Position numbers and translations under genes: made by a program. Of a stretch of 64,000 bases of DNA, positions 59,507 through 64,000 are shown in pieces. The DNA is from Cichorium intybus (Eukaryota > Streptophyta > Magnoliopsida > Asterales > Asteraceae), in assembly GCA_023525715.1 (NCBI GenBank), contig CM042012.1, positions 39,907,689 through 39,971,688 of the forward strand, written 5' to 3'. The notes under the pieces were generated by a model. That model was not told the origin of the DNA. It saw only the letters and a program-made list of their open reading frames with translations, and did no database searches. The first letter of the stretch is position 1. Every line of letters starts with the position of its first letter.

Positions 59507-62500
59507 ATGCGAACTAGAAGTGGTCAAGGATCGTATGCGGAAAACCCATATCCTAATGCAAGGCCTCCTATGCCTCACCGACCGCCCCAAGTCGTTGATG
59601 ATGGCAATTCTAGGGGTGAGGCTAATCTACCTCCATTGACCCTGGAGGCAATCCAGAAGCTATTTCATGACTCTCAAGTACAAAACAGACAAGAAATGAC
59701 TCGTCTTCTGGATGAGCGACTGGGCGAAAGATCTAAGTCGCACCCCGAAGATAGTGAGAAGAGTGTGGCTCCTGAGGGTACTAACCCAAGACAGACTTCT
59801 TCCCAGGGAGATTCTTCCTCCAAATCACAGCCCCAATTCAAGACTAAAGGAGCGTGTACTTTCAAGGACTTTATGTCTTGTCGGCCAAAGGAGTTCAACG
59901 GGGAAATGGATCCGCGAGTAACTATTCGGTGGTTGACTGAAATGGAACAAGTTCTTCGCATCTGCCATTGCGAAGAGGATATGAAGGTAGGGTTTACTTC
60001 TCAGATGCTAAAGGCGGAAGCTCTTGTTTGGTGGAATACTCTCCGCCGAATCAATGGGATTGAGTTCGTGGATGCGTTGTCTTGGGAAGAGTTCGTTCAG
60101 CGGTTGAAAGGCAAGTTCTGTTCAGCTAGACATCGGGAGAATTTGGTTAGTGAATTCTTTGCTCTTGTAAAGGAAAAACAGACGGTTGACGAATATACTA
60201 AAAAGTTTTGTGAGATGCTGCCATTTTTGGAAGATACACTACCGACTGAGGCCGGAAGGATCAACCGGTATGTTAATGGGTTGCCGGGGGACTACTCATT
60301 AGAAGTTGGCAAGGCTACTACTCTTGATGAAGCCATTGAAGCTGCGGCTAGGGTGGAAAGTATGATAGAGAAAAAGGCCAAGGAACGACAAGTTTTTGCG
60401 GAGAAGCGAAAGTCTTCAGGAATCTCTGGAGCAAACAAGAAGAGTCGTTTTTCATCTGGGTTTTCTAAGCAAAGTGAGGTTAAAGAATGTAAGAAGTGTG
60501 GTAAGAGGCACAGTGGGGAATGCAAGAAGGGCACTAGTGGGTGCTACAAATGTGGTCTTCCGGGTCACCAAGCCAAGGATTGTAAAGTGAAAGATATTAG
60601 CGAAGTGAAATGTTACAATTGCCATGAAAAGGGTCATTACAGTACCAATTGTCCCAAGAAGAAGAATGAGACGTTAGTTTCCACTGCAAGTAATAAGAAG
60701 ACGGAGCCGGCAAAGATGAAAGGGAGAGCGTTTCAGATGACTCTTGAAGAGGCCAAAGAGGATCAGGATGTGGTGGCAGGTACACTCATTGTAAACTCAC
60801 AACCTGCTTATGTTCTTTTCGATTCTGGAGCACATTTCTCTTTTGTGTCCCATGAATTTAGTAAGCGTCTGAATATACCAATGAAATCGTTAGATGATAC
60901 CTGTGTAATAGAGGTCGCGAATGGAGAGCTAGTTACGGTACGTCATATGTATGAGAAATGTCCGATCGAGATTAATGGGCGAATATTAAAAGCTGACTTG
61001 TTACCTATCGGGATCAAAGGATTTGATATTGTTATTGGGATGGATTGGCTCGGAACTCATAATGCTAAAATCCTTTGCGGAAAACGAATGGTGTCGATCA
61101 AATTTCCTGATAGTAGCAAAGTTTATATATATGGGGAACGACGGAAGAACATGCAAAGTCTCATTACTGCTATTAAGGCCCGTAAATGCATCCAAAAAGG
61201 GTGTGAATCATTTATCGCTTATGTGATGAATGAGAAGAAAGAGAAGCAGAAAATGGAAGATATAAAAGTGGTCAATGAATTCCCCGAAGTTTTTCCTGAT
61301 GACTTACCTGGGTTACCACCCATTAGGCAAGTCGAGTTTCGCATTGACCTTGTTCCTAGAGCAAGTCTCATTGCTCGGGCGCCGTACCGTCTTGCTCCTA
61401 CAGAGATGAGAGAACTTATGTCTCAGTTGCAGGAACTTCTTGACAAGGGGTTTATTCGTCCCAGCTCTTCTCCTTGGGGAGCTCCAGTACTGTTTGTCAA
61501 GAAGAAAGACGGTACTATGCGTATGTGTATAGATTATCGTGAGCTCAATAAAGTGACAATCAAGAATCGATATCCTTTGCCACGAATTGATGACTTATTC
61601 GATCAGTTGCAGGGAGCTAGTTACTTCTCTAAAATTGATATTCGTTCTGGATATCATCAAGTACGGGTGAAGGATGAAGATGTATGCAAGACTGTATTCC
61701 GAACTCGATATGGTCACTATGAATTTTTAGTGATGCCATTCGGCCTCACTAATGCCCCAGCCGTGTTTATGGATCTTATGAATAGGGTCTGTAAACCTTT
61801 TCTTGATAAATTTGTTATCGTTTTCATCGACGATATTCTAGTCTATTCGAAAAGTGAAACAGAGCATGAAGTGCACTTACGAGAAGTGTTGTGTACCTTG
61901 AAGAATGAACAGTTATACGCGAAGTTGTCAAAGTGTGACTTTTGGTTGCGGAAAGTTCAATTTCTGGGTCATGTTGTTTCAGCTGAAGGTATTAAAGTGG
62001 ATCCAGCAAAAATAGAAGCGGTAATGAAATGGGAGCCACCAAAGACACCTACAGAAGTTAGGAGTTTCCTTGGGTTAGCCGGTTATTACCGACGGTTTAT
62101 CCAAGATTTTTCTAAAATAGCAGTGCCATTGACGCAGCTAACCCGGAAAGAGGTGAAATTTGTCTGGGGAGAAAAACAACAAGAAGCCTTTGAAATATTA
62201 AAGAAGAAGCTATGTGAAGCTCCAGTATTATCTTTACCAGAAGGCACGGAAGAGTTTGTAGTATACAGCGATGCGTCTAATAGAGGTCTTGGTTGTGTAC
62301 TTATGCAACGGGGCAAAGTTATCGCCTATGCTTCTAGACAGCTAAAAGATGCAGAGACACGTTATACTACTCACGATCTAGAATTGGCTGCGATTGTGTT
62401 TGCATTGAAGATTTGGAGACACTATCTGTATGGGACGAAATGCAAGATATATACAGATCACAAAAGTCTACAATATCTTTTTACTCAAAAAGAATTGAAT

Positions 62501-64000
62501 TTAAGACAGACACGGTGGATTGAGCTCGTGAATGATTATGACTGTTAAATAATTTATCATGAAGGAAAAGCTAATGTAGTAGCCGATGCTTTAAGCCGAA
62601 AGGTTCGTGAAAAAGTTGTTAAAGGAAGATCCATGCGAATTGAAGTGGTCTCAACTTTAATTCAAAAGATTAAAGAAGCTCAAGACCGTGCCTTAACCGA
62701 AGAGAATATAAAGAAAGAAAAGCTTGGAAAAAGGGTGGTGTTTGAAGTGAATACCCAAGGGTTGCGCACTTTTAAGGGACGTATTTGGGTCCCTAAATAT
62801 GGAGCAACCAGAAAGATAATCTTGGATGATTCTCACAAATCCAAGTATTCTATACATCCTGGAAGTACAAAAACATATCAAGATTTGAAGCAGCATTACT
62901 GGTGGCCAGGAATGAAAAAGAGGATAGCAAAGTACATATCCCACTGTGAGACTTGTGCACAAGTAAAAGCAGAACATCAGGTGCCATATGGTAATGCGCA
63001 GTCATTGCAGATACCAGCAGGGAAATGGGAAAAAGTGACCATGGATTTTGTCATGGGGCTGCCGAGAACGCGAAGGGGACACGATAGTATCTGGGTCATT
63101 GTTGACAGATTGACTAAAAGTACCCTATTCCCCGCGATTAAAGAAACTGCCTCACTTGGAGAATTAGCTCAGTTGTACATCGATGAAGTGATCAGACGTT
63201 ATGGAGCACCTTTGTCCATAGTCTCAGATAGAGATCCTCGATTCACGTCTAACTTTTGGGATTCTCTACATGAAAAGATGGGAACTCGAATCAAGAGGAG
63301 TACAGCCTATCACCCTCAAACAGATGGGCAAAGCGAACGTACTATTCAGACCTTGGAGGATATGTTGAGATCGTGTGCCATTGACTTTGGAGGTAATTGG
63401 GACCAGCACCTACCATTAGTAGAATTCTCGTATAACAACAGTTATCACTCAAGCATCAAGATGCCGCCTTTTGAAGCGTTATACGGTAGAAAGTGTAGAA
63501 CACCAGTGTGTTGGTTAGAAGCTGGAGAAACAAAACTCACTGGGCCAGAAATTGTAAGAACGACGAATGAAAAGATTGGCGTAATACAGACCAACATGAA
63601 AGTCGTGCAAGATCGCCAAAGAAGCTACTCAAATTTGAAGAAAAGACCCTATGATCTAAAAGAAGGCGATTTGGTGATGATAAAAGTATCACCTTGGAAG
63701 GGGGTGATAAGGTTTGGCAAGAGAGGGAAGTTGAGTCCAAGGTACATTGGACCCTTCAAAATTCTGAAAAGAATTGGTTTATAAGCATTCAAGCTGGAGT
63801 TGCCACAAGAACTCAGGGGAATACATGATACATTTCATGTATGTTATCTTAAGAAGTACTTTGGAAAGAAGGAATTAACCATTCCTTTAGAAGAAGTAAG
63901 GGTGGAAACACCCAACAGACTAGTTGAAGAGCCAGAGGCGATGTTAGAAGTGAAAACCAAGAAACTAAGGAACAAAGAGATTGATCTAGTATTGGTCAAG
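59507..64000 (+). pseudogene. gypsy-3 gag-pol with two nonsense codons, truncated by the window
   Basis: I choose [16 protein letters not shown] (59507) as start because related gags open with MRxTRS-like residues; an ATG at 59462 only adds 15 codons. Gag has [16 protein letters not shown] and ALVWWNTLR. The nucleocapsid has [14 protein letters not shown] and [14 protein letters not shown]. Protease [21 protein letters not shown] and FIDDILVYS, RNase [11 protein letters not shown] and [10 protein letters not shown] all look intact. A TAA (62546-62548) then stops the frame at the end of RNase H. The same frame resumes through integrase ([45 protein letters not shown]) to a second TAA (63782-63784) and continues to the window end. 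Confidence 0.9.

Larger units (their letters stand above)
56832..64000 (+). mobile_element. Ty3/gypsy element gypsy-3, 3' end outside the window
   Basis: The 5' LTR is about 56832-59121. The PBS (59125-59137) and a gag-pol frame from 59507 follow. The LTR shares GGTTAAATACTTCC and other blocks with gypsy-1, and pol is closely similar, so the two are sister families. The second LTR and TSD lie beyond 64000, so the LTR start is an estimate from alignment with gypsy-1. Confidence 0.88.

Overview
The window is repeat-dominated nuclear DNA of a flowering plant, probably a eudicot. The evidence is stacked Ty1/copia and Ty3/gypsy retrotransposons primed by initiator tRNA-Met, PIF/Harbinger and MULE DNA transposons, TA microsatellites and AT-rich filler. 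Asteraceae is a guess from the general look of the elements. I found no intact host gene, tRNA, rRNA or CRISPR. The only host-derived coding sequence I recognise is an EXO70 exocyst fragment carried inside a transposon.

Layout, 1-20 kb. A solo gypsy LTR (9-1784, TSD TCAAA) comes first. A copia element (copia-1, 2334-11138) sits in a TA microsatellite, and a Pack-MULE with an EXO70 fragment sits in its 5' LTR. The LTRs of copia-1 are about 99% identical, yet its interior is not coding and is full of structured hairpins. A palindromic MITE occupies the same microsatellite. Next is a PIF/Harbinger ORF1 relic (12040-13258, minus), split by copia-2 (13380-19902, TSD AGAAT), whose gag-pol is lightly damaged.

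Layout, 20-28.5 kb. This is AT-rich sequence with two abutting PIF/Harbinger derivatives (24463-25767), two other MITE-like units and a LINE insertion reduced to 13 bp plus poly(A).

Layout, 28.5-52.5 kb. A decayed copia (copia-3) was hit twice. Gypsy-1 (28693-37331, plus) landed in its gag. Gypsy-2 (37996-50114, minus, TSD GCACA) landed in its 3' part. Gypsy-2 carries an extra 262-codon acidic/coiled-coil ORF upstream of gag. An Athila-like gag relic follows.

Layout, 52.5-64 kb. A solo LTR (54104-56360) related to gypsy-2 sits in a degenerate 42-bp tandem repeat. Gypsy-3 (56832 onward, plus) runs off the window end.

The signals most worth follow-up are: (1) four hairpins in copia-1 with a constant 22-nt loop and covarying stems; (2) a two-intron architecture recurring inside three different gypsy LTR families; (3) the upstream ORF of gypsy-2; (4) the EXO70 Pack-MULE; and (5) a 13-bp dyad shared by different LTR families. 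All coordinates, motif matches and LTR comparisons were made by eye.
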